Positions 1 through 8,693 of a DNA stretch of 47,815 nucleotides are shown here, piece after piece. Below the pieces are notes generated by a model that worked only from the letters and a program-made list of their open reading frames with translations, made no database searches and was not told where the DNA came from. The DNA is from JADJEI01 sp035328465 (GTDB lineage: Bacteria; Bacteroidota; Ignavibacteria; Ignavibacteriales; Ignavibacteriaceae). Location of the stretch: contig DAOLIQ010000017.1 in assembly GCA_035328465.1 (NCBI GenBank), forward strand, positions 1-47,815, in the 5' to 3' direction. Position numbers and translations under genes: made by a program. Position 1 is the first letter of the stretch. Each line of letters opens with the position of its first letter.

Positions 1-210
1 TTTAAATAATTTTTAATTTTTACTTTGTTTTCATAAAAAAGAGAATTATTATTGCCCTATCCAAAATTGCTTTGCTTTTAATTTCAAACTAACATTTTTG
101 TTATAGGAACTTTTTAAGTGATAAAAATATCTCCACGTTATTTTATAAAGTTTTTGAAAATTGCGTTCTATTAATTAACAATAACTAATAATCATTCATC
201 GGAGGTTCTC
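1..210. other. AT-rich upstream region of the first gene
   Basis: No gene is visible. The stretch is very AT-rich and probably holds the promoter and leader of the secreted protein that starts at 211. I see no exact TAnnTTTG -7 box. A clear Shine-Dalgarno sequence, GGAGG at 201-205, sits five bases before the ATG and fixes that start. Confidence 0.5.
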
Positions 211-1503
211 ATGACCAGTATATTTCACAAAAACTTTGTGAAACTCGTTGGGGTGTCTTTTTTAACAATTCTGTTTTGTGGCTCAATATATGGGCAGCAG
301 AAGTCTGCTATCCCAACATTGACTAGCAAAGGGGGTAATAATGTAATTTTACCTTCTTCATCTCCCTCAGCCGTGCTCTATGATCAGACTAGCACACCGG
401 ATTCGTTTGGTACTACGTCTCAAGATTTCGAAGCAATCTATGACGCTTACGATAATCAAGCGGCTGATGACTTTAAAGTTCCTTCAGGAGTGTCTTGGTC
501 TGTTACAAGAGTTTTTGTTCCCGGTTTTTACACTCTTGACGCCGCACCTACATTTGACGTATGGTTTTATCAAAACAACCGACCAACGTCGCTGCCAGGT
601 ACCCAAATTTATAGTGCACTCGGTGTAGTTCCAACTCTGGATGCTACAGGTACTCTGACAATCGATTTACCAACTCCAGCGGATTTGTGTTCTGGAACGT
701 GGTGGGTTTCAGTGCAAGCTAATCTGGATTATGGAGTCGGTAGTCAATGGTTTTGGCTCAACAGTTTTGGACAGATTAATAGTGAATCTGCATGGGAAAA
801 TCTTGGCAACGGATTTGCAACAGGTTGTGATACTACGTGGCATCGAAGAGTTACTGATTGCTTAGTCGGGGATACAAGCTCATTTGATATGGCTTTTCGA
901 TTAGAAGGAACCGTTGGAAGCGCCTGCGCAATTACAGTAGTCGCTCCTAATGGTGGAGAAAGCTGGGCTTTGGGAAGCACTCACGATATTACCTGGACAG
1001 ATAACATACCTGATAATGTGAGCCTATCCCTTTTTAAGGGTACAACTAAAGTACTTACCATTTCACCAAACACTCCAAGTGATGGACTTTTCAGTTGGAC
1101 TATTCCTACTACCTTAACACCTGCCTCAGATTATAAGGTTCAAATACAAGGAAAGGTGAATAGAACAAAAGATAAAAGCAATGGTAACCTTACTTTGACT
1201 GCTGCTGGAGACAAATCTGTGACTGAGGTTGAATTGGCTCAGAACTACCCCAACCCTTTCAACCCGAGTACAATTATATCTTATGCTATTCCGTTTGAAG
1301 GCAATGTAAAGATAGTGGTGTATAATGTAATGGGTGAAACAGTCAGTGAATTGGTTAACTCAATTCAACAACCCGGTAAATATCAGACAGAATTTAATGC
1401 CTCTAGCATAGCAGCAGGTATGTATTTTTATAGGATTAATGCAAAGTCACTGGACGGAACACAAAGTTTTACTGAATCGAGAAAGATGTTATTACTGAAA
1501 TAA
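211..1503 (+). CDS. Secreted protein with Kre9/KNH-like domain and T9SS type A sorting domain
   Basis: A 430-residue exported protein. Residues 1-29 form a signal peptide: a basic start, a hydrophobic core and a cut near GSIYGQQ. The middle (about 50-240) looks like an all-beta domain that I do not recognise. Residues about 242-320 (VVAPNGGESWALGSTHDITW) match the Ser/Thr-rich Kre9/KNH-like beta-sandwich family found in secreted bacterial proteins. The last about 85 residues carry the QNYPNPFNPST motif and end in KMLLLK, which is a type A C-terminal signal for the type IX secretion system. Such proteins are moved across the outer membrane and released or attached to the surface. The start has a strong GGAGG site, and a terminator follows the stop. 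Domain calls are firm; the molecular function is unknown. Confidence 0.88.
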   Translation: MTSIFHKNFVKLVGVSFLTILFCGSIYGQQKSAIPTLTSKGGNNVILPSSSPSAVLYDQTSTPDSFGTTSQDFEAIYDAYDNQAADDFKVPSGVSWSVTRVFVPGFYTLDAAPTFDVWFYQNNRPTSLPGTQIYSALGVVPTLDATGTLTIDLPTPADLCSGTWWVSVQANLDYGVGSQWFWLNSFGQINSESAWENLGNGFATGCDTTWHRRVTDCLVGDTSSFDMAFRLEGTVGSACAITVVAPNGGESWALGSTHDITWTDNIPDNVSLSLFKGTTKVLTISPNTPSDGLFSWTIPTTLTPASDYKVQIQGKVNRTKDKSNGNLTLTAAGDKSVTEVELAQNYPNPFNPSTIISYAIPFEGNVKIVVYNVMGETVSELVNSIQQPGKYQTEFNASSIAAGMYFYRINAKSLDGTQSFTESRKMLLLK

Positions 1504-1548
1504 CGACCAATGTCACGAAGGTGAATCAGTTGTTTTCCAGTTCTTGAT

Positions 1549-1579
1549 AAAAAAGAGCGGCGTCTGTCGCTCTTTTTTT
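1549..1579 (+). terminator. Rho-independent terminator
   Basis: An 11-bp stem pairs AAAAAAGAGCG (1549-1559) with CGCTCTTTTTT (1568-1578) around an 8-base loop and runs into a T tract. It ends transcription of the sorting-domain gene and insulates the TPR/clpX unit that starts 80 bases later. Confidence 0.85.
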
Positions 1580-1621
1580 ATTTCTTAAAAAATTAAAATC
1601 GACTCACCCTTTTTTTTATAC

Positions 1622-1652
1622 CTTGAATCAAAATTCGCAATTGCTATTTTTG
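1622..1652 (+). promoter_or_regulatory. Bacteroidota-type promoter directly before the TPR gene
   Basis: CTTG (1622-1625), a 19-base spacer and TATTTTTG (1645-1652) fit the TTTG-N19-TAnnTTTG promoter of Bacteroidota housekeeping sigma. The ATG follows at 1657, four bases after the -7 box, so the predicted start of transcription falls on or next to the start codon. A leaderless message is implied if this promoter is used. Confidence 0.6.
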
Positions 1653-1656
1653 AGAT

Positions 1657-3501
1657 ATGAAATTTCTAATTAAGCTATCTATTATTTTACTTTTCCTGTC
1701 CGGGATTAATTTTTCACAAATCAATGACGACCTTAATCGTTTTCAGCTTGCACAAAGGTTTAAAGAATCTGCTGATTACGAAAAGGCATTGCCAATATTT
1801 CAGCAGCTTTACGAAAAAGATCAGAATAATTATCAATATTTTATCGCTTTGAATGAAACCTATCTTCAATTAAAAAATTATTTTGCTTCAATTGATTTAA
1901 TTGAAAAGCGTTTAATAAAAAACGCAAATGATATTAATTTATTCGGAATGCTTGGCAGCAGTTATTATCTGTCGGGAAACGAAGATAAGGCATACAAAAT
2001 TTGGGATGATGCACTTGCACAAATTCCTCAAAGCATAATCAATTATAGAGTCATTGCTAACTATGCTATCGAACAAAGAGCATTTGACAAAGCGATAGAA
2101 ATTTTTCAAAAAGCAAAATCTATCTCCGATGATAAAACTGCATTTTCACTTGAGTTAGCAAATCTATACGCATTAACTTTCAGATTTGATGAGGCTTCCA
2201 AAGAATATTGCGAGATTCTGGCAGCAAATCCTGTTCAACAATCTGTTATTGAAACAAGAATTTCAACTCTCATCGATAAGCCCGGGGCATTGGATGCAGT
2301 AATTCAGGTATTCGAAGAATGGGATAATAAAAGGAATATTAGTTTCGACGTAATACTTGCAGATATCTATTCAATTAAAAAATCGTACAACAAAGCTCTC
2401 GAACTTTATCAGGATATTGATAAGTCGTTAAATAAACAGGGTGTAGAGCTTTATAATTTCGCACTATCCCTTTATAATGAAAAAGAGTTTTCTCTGGCAC
2501 AAAAAGTCTTTAGACTAATCATCGATAATAATACAGACTCACCGATAATTCCATCAGCAAAACTTGGCTATGCGAAATCACTTGAAGCTGAATTGGAAAA
2601 TGAAATTAATAATGAAAATTCTTGGAAGCCCATTCAACCAATTATAAAGCTGCACTCTGAAAAAATTGGAGATATTATTAGTTCATATAATGAGGTTGCG
2701 AAACTTTATCCCGATACAGATATTTCCGATGAAGCTCTTTTGCAGATTGGACGAATTAAATTCTACAGGCAAAATTTAATCGAAGAGTCATCCGATATTT
2801 TTTATTCAATCGCAAACCGATCTGCTTTTTCCAAGTTTAGCCCGGCTGCTTTTATCGAACTCGGAAATGTTTTTTTATACGAAGGGAAAATTGACTCGGC
2901 TGAGTTATGCTTTACAACTGTTTTGAAGAAAGCTAAATTATCGGCACAAGATAAAAGCATCGCAAATTTCAAGCTTGCAAATGTTTACTTTTATAAAGGA
3001 GATTTCCCAGCCGTAAGAGAAAAAAATTCGGAGATAATGAATAACTTGAAAGATAATTCGGCGAATGATGCAATTGAACTTTCACTACTTCTGAATACTT
3101 CGTTAAACGATTCCTCTGATCTGCTGAAATTTGCCGCTGCAGAGTTTCTTGTTGTTCAGAAAAAATTTAATGACGCTTTAGATATTTATAAGCTTCTATC
3201 TGAAAATCCGCAGGCATTTTTTCTAAGCTCGGTTTCAAAACTAAGACAAGCAGAAGTTTTTATTGCATTAGACGATTACGATCCTGCCATTCAAATTTTA
3301 CAATCAATTACTGAAGATGAGGCGTCTAATATATTTTCTGACAAAGCATTATATTTGAAGGCAAATATTTATCAGTTTGGTAAAAAAGATTCTCCTCGTG
3401 CTATTGAGACTTATGAAAAACTTTTAGCTCTGTTTCCCAATTCCATTTATAATGAAGAAGCACGAACAGAGATAAAAAAATTAAAAAGTAAATTAAGTTA
3501 A
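1657..3501 (+). CDS. Exported tetratricopeptide-repeat protein
   Basis: A 614-residue protein with a signal peptide (MKFLIKLSIILLFLSGINFS) followed almost entirely by helical repeats of TPR type. Examples are the blocks around residues 30-60, 90-125, 140-175, 400-440 and 560-600, with the usual A-x-x-x-[FY] and P spacing. TPR proteins are scaffolds for protein-protein contacts; the signal peptide puts this one in the periplasm or at the outer membrane. clpX starts 7 bases downstream, so the two probably share a transcript, but nothing else ties their functions together. No lipobox cysteine is visible. The specific role is unknown. Confidence 0.8.
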   Translation: MKFLIKLSIILLFLSGINFSQINDDLNRFQLAQRFKESADYEKALPIFQQLYEKDQNNYQYFIALNETYLQLKNYFASIDLIEKRLIKNANDINLFGMLGSSYYLSGNEDKAYKIWDDALAQIPQSIINYRVIANYAIEQRAFDKAIEIFQKAKSISDDKTAFSLELANLYALTFRFDEASKEYCEILAANPVQQSVIETRISTLIDKPGALDAVIQVFEEWDNKRNISFDVILADIYSIKKSYNKALELYQDIDKSLNKQGVELYNFALSLYNEKEFSLAQKVFRLIIDNNTDSPIIPSAKLGYAKSLEAELENEINNENSWKPIQPIIKLHSEKIGDIISSYNEVAKLYPDTDISDEALLQIGRIKFYRQNLIEESSDIFYSIANRSAFSKFSPAAFIELGNVFLYEGKIDSAELCFTTVLKKAKLSAQDKSIANFKLANVYFYKGDFPAVREKNSEIMNNLKDNSANDAIELSLLLNTSLNDSSDLLKFAAAEFLVVQKKFNDALDIYKLLSENPQAFFLSSVSKLRQAEVFIALDDYDPAIQILQSITEDEASNIFSDKALYLKANIYQFGKKDSPRAIETYEKLLALFPNSIYNEEARTEIKKLKSKLS

Positions 3502-3508
3502 AATTATT

Positions 3509-4762
3509 ATGGCTAAAAAAACGAATCAAAAATTTGTCAAATGTTCCTTCTGTGGCAGAGAGGGAAGCGAAGTCAGCAGCATGATTGCCGGACCAGATGT
3601 TTACATTTGCGATATCTGCGTCAGCAGCAGCGTGGATATTTTAAAAAACAATCTTGCAGCATTTAACTTTACACAGAAAAATAAACCCGGTAAAGCACAT
3701 TCTCCTCAATCAATAAAAAAAGCTCTTGACGAATTTGTTATTGGGCAGGATAGAGCAAAGAAATCTTTATCAGTCGCAGTTTATAACCATTACAAAAGAA
3801 TCTCGACACAAAAATCATTTTTTGAACTTGATGATGTTGAAATTGAAAAGAGCAACATACTACTGATTGGATCTACAGGGGTGGGTAAAACACTGCTTGC
3901 TCAAACGCTCGCCCGAATTCTTGATGTTCCCTTTGCAATTGCTGATGCAACAACGCTTACAGAAGCAGGTTATGTCGGTGATGATGTTGAATCCGTTTTA
4001 GTTCATCTATTACAAGCAGCCGATTATAATCTTGAACGTGCACAAAAAGGTATTGTTTATATTGATGAGATCGATAAAATCGCTCGTAAAAGTGAAAGCA
4101 CATCTATCACTCGCGATGTTTCAGGTGAAGGGGTGCAGCAAGCATTACTAAAAATCCTTGAAGGAACTATTGCAGGCGTTCCGCCTAAAGGAGGCAGAAA
4201 ACATCCTGAACAAAGTTTAATTAATGTAAACACTAAAAATATTTTGTTCATCGTTGGCGGCGCATTCGAAGGAATTGAAAAAATAATCTCTTCAAGAATA
4301 AACAAAAATCGTATGGGCTTCTATTCTAACCTGAAGGATAAAACCTCCGAAGATGAATTACTGAACTTTATTCTGCCCGAAGACTTACTAAAATTTGGAC
4401 TGATTCCGGAATTAATAGGCAGAATCCCTGTAATAGCACCGCTGCATTCATTAAGCGAAGAAGCATTAAAGAGCATTTTAACAATTCCAAAAAATGCTAT
4501 CTTGAAGCAGTATAAAAAATTATTTTTAATGGAGGGGGTTGAACTTGAGTTCGATAAATTTGCGCTTGATGCTATTGTTTCAAAAGCGATGGAAAGAAAA
4601 ACCGGCGCACGAGCTCTACGTTCAATAGTTGAAGATTTTATGCTTGACATTATGTATGAAATTCCGAACAGAGAAAACCTTGATAAGTGTATTATCACAA
4701 AAGATGTGGTTGAAAAAGGCGCTGAACCAATCTATATTGAGTCAGATAGAAAGTCAGCCTGA
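3509..4762 (+). CDS. clpX: ATP-dependent Clp protease ATP-binding subunit ClpX
   Basis: A 417-residue AAA+ unfoldase that recognises tagged proteins and threads them into ClpP. The N-terminal zinc finger has C12, C15, C34 and C37. Walker A is GSTGVGKT (121-128) and Walker B IVYIDE (182-187). The substrate-gripping pore loop GYVG lies at 154-157, the RKH loop at 230-232, the ClpP-docking loop as MGF at 269-271, and sensor 2 is in GARALRSI near the C-terminus. Length and order are normal for the family. It follows the TPR gene by 7 bases. No clpP is adjacent, so the protease partner must be encoded elsewhere. Confidence 0.97.
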   Translation: MAKKTNQKFVKCSFCGREGSEVSSMIAGPDVYICDICVSSSVDILKNNLAAFNFTQKNKPGKAHSPQSIKKALDEFVIGQDRAKKSLSVAVYNHYKRISTQKSFFELDDVEIEKSNILLIGSTGVGKTLLAQTLARILDVPFAIADATTLTEAGYVGDDVESVLVHLLQAADYNLERAQKGIVYIDEIDKIARKSESTSITRDVSGEGVQQALLKILEGTIAGVPPKGGRKHPEQSLINVNTKNILFIVGGAFEGIEKIISSRINKNRMGFYSNLKDKTSEDELLNFILPEDLLKFGLIPELIGRIPVIAPLHSLSEEALKSILTIPKNAILKQYKKLFLMEGVELEFDKFALDAIVSKAMERKTGARALRSIVEDFMLDIMYEIPNRENLDKCIITKDVVEKGAEPIYIESDRKSA

Positions 4763-4789
4763 TTTTTTGCCATTGTGACCATTCAATTC

Positions 4790-6046
4790 ATGAATAAAAT
4801 AATATTTGCTTTCGTCCTCCTATTTTGCTCACTCTTACCGGCTCAATCAAAAATATTAATTTTTATGGATCTGGAACAGACAGATCACCTAAAAGCTTAT
4901 GGCATAACTTTTCACGCTCTCCAAAATGAAGTAAAAGCAGACTGGCTGTTAAATTACCGCGGCGGCTCATTCCTGATAGATTATTCCGATGAAATTGCAA
5001 ATGAATGCAGACTCGAAAATGTTTCATTCACTTCCCTCTCCCTTTCAGAAGCCGCACAAATTTATTCCGAAGTTCAAAGCGAAGAAAACAACATGGATGT
5101 TATTAGACTGGAGAAAGCACCTAAAATTGCTGTTTATGTCCCACCGGGATTTCAACCCTGGGATGATGCCGTTACAATGGTTCTTGAATACGCAAAAGTT
5201 CCTTACGATAAAATTTGGAATGATGAAATTCTCCGCGGTGATCTCTCAAAATATGATTGGCTTCACCTCCACCATGAAGATTTCACAGGACAATATGGAA
5301 AATTTTATGCAAGTTTTAGCAGCGCACAATGGTACATTGATCAGCAGATTCAATATGAAAATAATGCGAAGCAAAACGGCTTCAGAAAAGTTTCCGATAT
5401 GATGAAAACAGTTGCAGTTGATATTAAGAATTATGTGGGGCAGGGCGGCTTTTTATTTGCTATGTGCTCGGCAACTGATTCCTATGATATTTCACTCGCT
5501 TCATTAAATATCGATATTTGTGCGCAGATGTATGATGGAGATGCTGTTGATCCTGACGCGCAGCAGAAACTTGATTTTGGTAATACCCTTGCATTTGAAA
5601 ATTTTAAACTTGAAATGAACCCTTACGTATATGAATATAGTGACATTGATATTCAACCACTCGAAATAGGAAACCAACAAAATGATTATTTCACACTATT
5701 CGATTTTTCAGCCAAGTACGACCCCGTTCCAACAATGCTAACTCAAGATCATGTAAATGTTGTACGCGGATTTATGGGACAAACAACAATGTTCAGAAGA
5801 AGTACTCTAAAAAAATCTCTTGTCATTATGGGTGAACGCGAAGGAACTGATCAAGTAAGATATATTCATGGAAACTTTGGAAGAGGAACATTCACTTTTT
5901 ATGGCGGTCACGATCCTGAAGACTATCAGCATGCTGTTGGTGATCCGCCGACTGATTTGTCCCTCTATAAAAATTCACCTGGCTACAGATTAATATTAAA
6001 TAATATTCTATTTCCAGCAGCAACGAAGAAGAAACAAAAGACATAA
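4790..6046 (+). CDS. Exported class-I-amidotransferase-like protein of a family often mislabelled asparagine synthetase B
   Basis: A 418-residue protein with a signal peptide (MNKIIFAFVLLFCSLLPAQS). I chose the ATG at 4790 because the upstream GTG (4775) would put polar residues before the signal. The mature start (SKILIFMDLEQTDHLKAYG) matches a conserved Bacteroidota/Ignavibacteriota family that databases often label asparagine synthetase B. I see neither the Cys-2 glutaminase nor the PP-loop synthetase domain of AsnB. What is visible is an alpha/beta protein with GGFLFAMCSATDS around Cys226, which resembles the nucleophile elbow of class I amidotransferase folds, plus H/E-rich DWLHLHHEDF and a late GRGTFTFYGGHDPE. 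It is likely periplasmic. Function and substrate are unknown. Confidence 0.75.
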   Translation: MNKIIFAFVLLFCSLLPAQSKILIFMDLEQTDHLKAYGITFHALQNEVKADWLLNYRGGSFLIDYSDEIANECRLENVSFTSLSLSEAAQIYSEVQSEENNMDVIRLEKAPKIAVYVPPGFQPWDDAVTMVLEYAKVPYDKIWNDEILRGDLSKYDWLHLHHEDFTGQYGKFYASFSSAQWYIDQQIQYENNAKQNGFRKVSDMMKTVAVDIKNYVGQGGFLFAMCSATDSYDISLASLNIDICAQMYDGDAVDPDAQQKLDFGNTLAFENFKLEMNPYVYEYSDIDIQPLEIGNQQNDYFTLFDFSAKYDPVPTMLTQDHVNVVRGFMGQTTMFRRSTLKKSLVIMGEREGTDQVRYIHGNFGRGTFTFYGGHDPEDYQHAVGDPPTDLSLYKNSPGYRLILNNILFPAATKKKQKT

Positions 6047-6101
6047 TTCCGTATTAAAGAATTTATTCTATGCTTAACTGATTAACTATAATATATGAAA
6101 T

Positions 6102-6758
6102 ATGAAATCAATCAAGATAAAAAACAGCAGTAAAGAAATTCCAATTGGTAAAATAGTTTGCGTTGGCAGAAACTACGCTGAGCATGCGCGTGAACTTGGA
6201 AATGAAGTTCCGGAAAAACCTGTAGTATTTCTCAAACCGGCATCTGCGGCAATTCGGACTGGCGGTAAAATCATCTATCCATCATTTTCGAATGAAATGC
6301 ATCACGAAGTTGAACTTGTTCTGCTTATCGGCGCTGAAATTAAAAACTCTGCTTTGTTTGAATCTGAAAATGCTATTATAGGATATGGACTTGGACTTGA
6401 CATGACATTGCGTGATGTTCAAAATGAACTAAAGAAAAAAGCTCATCCATGGACAATTGCCAAGTGCTTTGATACTTCTGCAGTGCTTTCAGATTTTACT
6501 TTGAAAGAAAATTATTTACTCAATCTTGAAGAAGAAATTTTTCTTTCGGTAAATGGCGTCTTAAGACAAAAGGATAAATTGAATAAGATGCTTTTTAAAC
6601 CGGCACAAATAGTACAGTACATTTCTACTTTGATGACATTGGAAGAAGGTGATTTAATTTTTACGGGAACACCGGCGGGGGTGGGAAAAGTTGAAAGCGG
6701 CGATAACATTACTGCCAAAATTTTACCTTTTGCCGAATTAACAGCAGAAGTGATTTGA
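6102..6758 (+). CDS. Fumarylacetoacetate hydrolase family protein
   Basis: A 218-residue cytosolic enzyme of the short FAH family (YcgM/FAHD1 type), whose members act as acylpyruvases or as oxaloacetate decarboxylases/tautomerases. The family start VCVGRNYAEHARELGN is at about 20-34. The metal ligands are E69 and E71 (HHEVELVLLIG) and D100 (GLDMT). The lid motif DVQNELKKKAHPW and the C-terminal FTGTPAGVGKVESGD are intact. It ends 4 bases from the stop of ruvA on the other strand, so the two genes converge with no room for a terminator. The exact substrate cannot be read from sequence. Confidence 0.88.
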   Translation: MKSIKIKNSSKEIPIGKIVCVGRNYAEHARELGNEVPEKPVVFLKPASAAIRTGGKIIYPSFSNEMHHEVELVLLIGAEIKNSALFESENAIIGYGLGLDMTLRDVQNELKKKAHPWTIAKCFDTSAVLSDFTLKENYLLNLEEEIFLSVNGVLRQKDKLNKMLFKPAQIVQYISTLMTLEEGDLIFTGTPAGVGKVESGDNITAKILPFAELTAEVI

Positions 6759-6762
6759 ATGG

Positions 6763-7344
6763 TTATTGATTAAGAATGGAAAGCGCTTTTTTGATTAAAT
6801 CTTCCAACGAAAAATCCGACGAACCCGTCAAAATATCCCGCACAACTTTATCTGCAATTTTATTATTATAGCCAAGCGTCGATAGAGCGGAAACAGCTTC
6901 ATTCTTTTTACTGACAGGAATTGAGGATGCCCCTTCCTCAGTAACAGCATCCACTTTATTTCTAAGTTCAAGTACTACTCGTTCGGCAGTTTTTCTGCCA
7001 ATTCCAGGAACAGCAACTAGTCTGGAGGTGTCACCGGATTGAATCGCATGTTTTAGATCATCAGTTTGAATGCCGGACAAAATACTAAGTGCTAATTTAG
7101 GTCCAATACCGCTGATAGAAATTAAAAGTTCAAACATTTCCTTTTCAGGTTCAGTATAAAATCCGAAAAGTGTAATTGAGTCTTCTTTAACATTGGTGTG
7201 AATGAAAAGAGAAACATTTTCTTTTTCATTAATTTTTTCAAAAGTATTAATTGAAATATTAATGCTGTACCCCACCCCATTTACATCAAGCAAAATTTTT
7301 GTGGGTTTCAACGAAATAACTTTACCGGTCAAATATCCAATCAT
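6763..7344 (-). CDS. ruvA: Holliday junction branch migration protein RuvA
   Basis: A 193-residue DNA-binding subunit that holds four-way junctions for the RuvB motor and the RuvC resolvase. The start is taken at the ATG at 7344, giving the family N-terminus MIGYLTGKV; a longer frame from 7383 would overlap ruvC and add 13 atypical residues. Domain I is the OB fold (ILLDVNGVGY). Domain II has helix-hairpin-helix motifs at 77-89 (ISGIGPKLALSIL) and 112-124 (VPGIGRKTAERVV). Domain III (EAVSALSTLGYNNKIA), which contacts RuvB, closes the protein. It lies 7 bases after ruvC. ruvB is not in the window. Confidence 0.96.
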   Translation of the reverse strand: MIGYLTGKVISLKPTKILLDVNGVGYSINISINTFEKINEKENVSLFIHTNVKEDSITLFGFYTEPEKEMFELLISISGIGPKLALSILSGIQTDDLKHAIQSGDTSRLVAVPGIGRKTAERVVLELRNKVDAVTEEGASSIPVSKKNEAVSALSTLGYNNKIADKVVRDILTGSSDFSLEDLIKKALSILNQ

Positions 7345-7351
7345 ATCAAGC

Positions 7352-7888
7352 TCATTGAATAATCCGTTCAGGAAATGCTTCAATAAACGACTTCCAGTTT
7401 TTACTTTTTTTCACAGGCGATTTCATTCTGAAAGAATGGCATAAAGCTGTTGCAAGCGCATCACTTTCATCAAGCTGCATTTTTACTGCTTTCAAATTAA
7501 GTAATGTTTTAATCATAAAACTGACTTGTTCTTTTGATGCTGCACCTTTCCCAACAACTGATTTTTTTATTTCCCGCGGAGAATATTCGCTTACAGGAAT
7601 TTTATTATGAACTGCCGCTAATATTGAGACCCCCCTTGCATATCCGATCTTCATTGCTGATTGGACATTCTTCCCATAAAATGCTGTTTCAATAGCGAAT
7701 TCATCAGGGCTATAAAGTTTAATAATCTTAACTAATTCATCGTAAATAACTTCAAGTTTTTCCGACAATAATTTTGCCCCTGAAAGTTTTATTACTCCGC
7801 TCGAAATTCTTCTTATTGAAGAACTTTGAGATTTGATAATTCCATATCCCGTTACGATTGTACCGGGGTCAATACCGATTATTATCAT
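7352..7888 (-). CDS. ruvC: Crossover junction endodeoxyribonuclease RuvC
   Basis: A 178-residue Holliday junction resolvase with an RNase H-like fold. The acidic catalytic residues are in place: D7 (IIIGIDPGT), E67 (FAIETAF), and D140 and D143 (LDESDALATALCH). The motif YGKNVQSAMKIGYARG is also intact. It sits between yebC and ruvA on the same strand, a common grouping in bacteria, and probably shares their transcript. Confidence 0.96.
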   Translation of the reverse strand: MIIIGIDPGTIVTGYGIIKSQSSSIRRISSGVIKLSGAKLLSEKLEVIYDELVKIIKLYSPDEFAIETAFYGKNVQSAMKIGYARGVSILAAVHNKIPVSEYSPREIKKSVVGKGAASKEQVSFMIKTLLNLKAVKMQLDESDALATALCHSFRMKSPVKKSKNWKSFIEAFPERIIQ

Positions 7889-7946
7889 TACAAAAAATAA
7901 CTTGTAAAAATATTTTTAATGCTAATTAAATTTTAGTTCTTGCAGC

Positions 7947-8672
7947 CTACTCAATAAAGTCGGCGTTAGAAAAAACATTTTGAACGTCATCACAATCTTC
8001 AATGGCTTCGATAAGCTTCATAACTTTTTCTGCATCCTCTCCCTGAACGGCGATTAAATTTTTTGCGATCCATTGCAAAGAAGCATTTTCGATTGAAATA
8101 TTTTTAGCAAGCAAAGATTTTCTAAGCGGCTCGAACGATTCAATGGAAGTCTGAACCTCAAAATAATCTTCCTCAGTTTGGAGATCATCAGCGCCGGCAT
8201 CAATAACAATTTCCATCATTTCATCTTCGGTCTTGCCTTGAGTCGGCAATGTAATAATTCCCTTCCTATCAAACATCCAAGAAACAGAACCGCTTTCTGC
8301 CATAGCACCACCATGCTTACTGAACAAATGCCGAACTTCTGCAACAGTTCGATTTTTGTTATCGGTAGCAACTTCAACAAGTATTGCAATGCTTGCCGGT
8401 CCGTACCCTTCGTATGTTAGTTCGTGATAAGTTACTCCTTCTAATTCGCCGGTAGCTTTTTTAATAGCTCTGTCAATATTATCCTGCGGCATATTCTGTG
8501 CTTTAGCATTATCAATGGCTAATCTTAATCGTGGATTGCCGGCGGGATCACCCCCGCCCTGTCTTGCAGCAATCGTAATTTCCTTTATCAGCTTGGTAAA
8601 TATCTTGCCTCTTTTAGAATCAAGCACAGCTTTTTTTCTTTTTATGGTTGCCCATTTTGAATGACCGGACAT
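7947..8672 (-). CDS. YebC/PmpR family protein (TACO1 family)
   Basis: A 241-residue protein with the invariant start MSGHSKWATIKRKKAVLDSK and the family core VTYHELTYEGYGPASIAILV. Members have been described as transcriptional regulators (YebC, PmpR), and more recent work on the family points to helping ribosomes through difficult sequences such as polyproline. Sequence alone does not decide between the two. A good ribosome binding site (AGGAGA) precedes the ATG. It lies 21 bases after recJ and 58 bases before ruvC in a same-strand run. Confidence 0.95.
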   Translation of the reverse strand: MSGHSKWATIKRKKAVLDSKRGKIFTKLIKEITIAARQGGGDPAGNPRLRLAIDNAKAQNMPQDNIDRAIKKATGELEGVTYHELTYEGYGPASIAILVEVATDNKNRTVAEVRHLFSKHGGAMAESGSVSWMFDRKGIITLPTQGKTEDEMMEIVIDAGADDLQTEEDYFEVQTSIESFEPLRKSLLAKNISIENASLQWIAKNLIAVQGEDAEKVMKLIEAIEDCDDVQNVFSNADFIE

Positions 8673-8693
8673 TTTATTATCTCCTGATTATTA

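Noticed and set aside
4775..4790. GTG at 4775 as the start of the exported amidotransferase-like protein
   Set aside because: The ATG at 4790 gives a clean signal peptide directly at the N-terminus.
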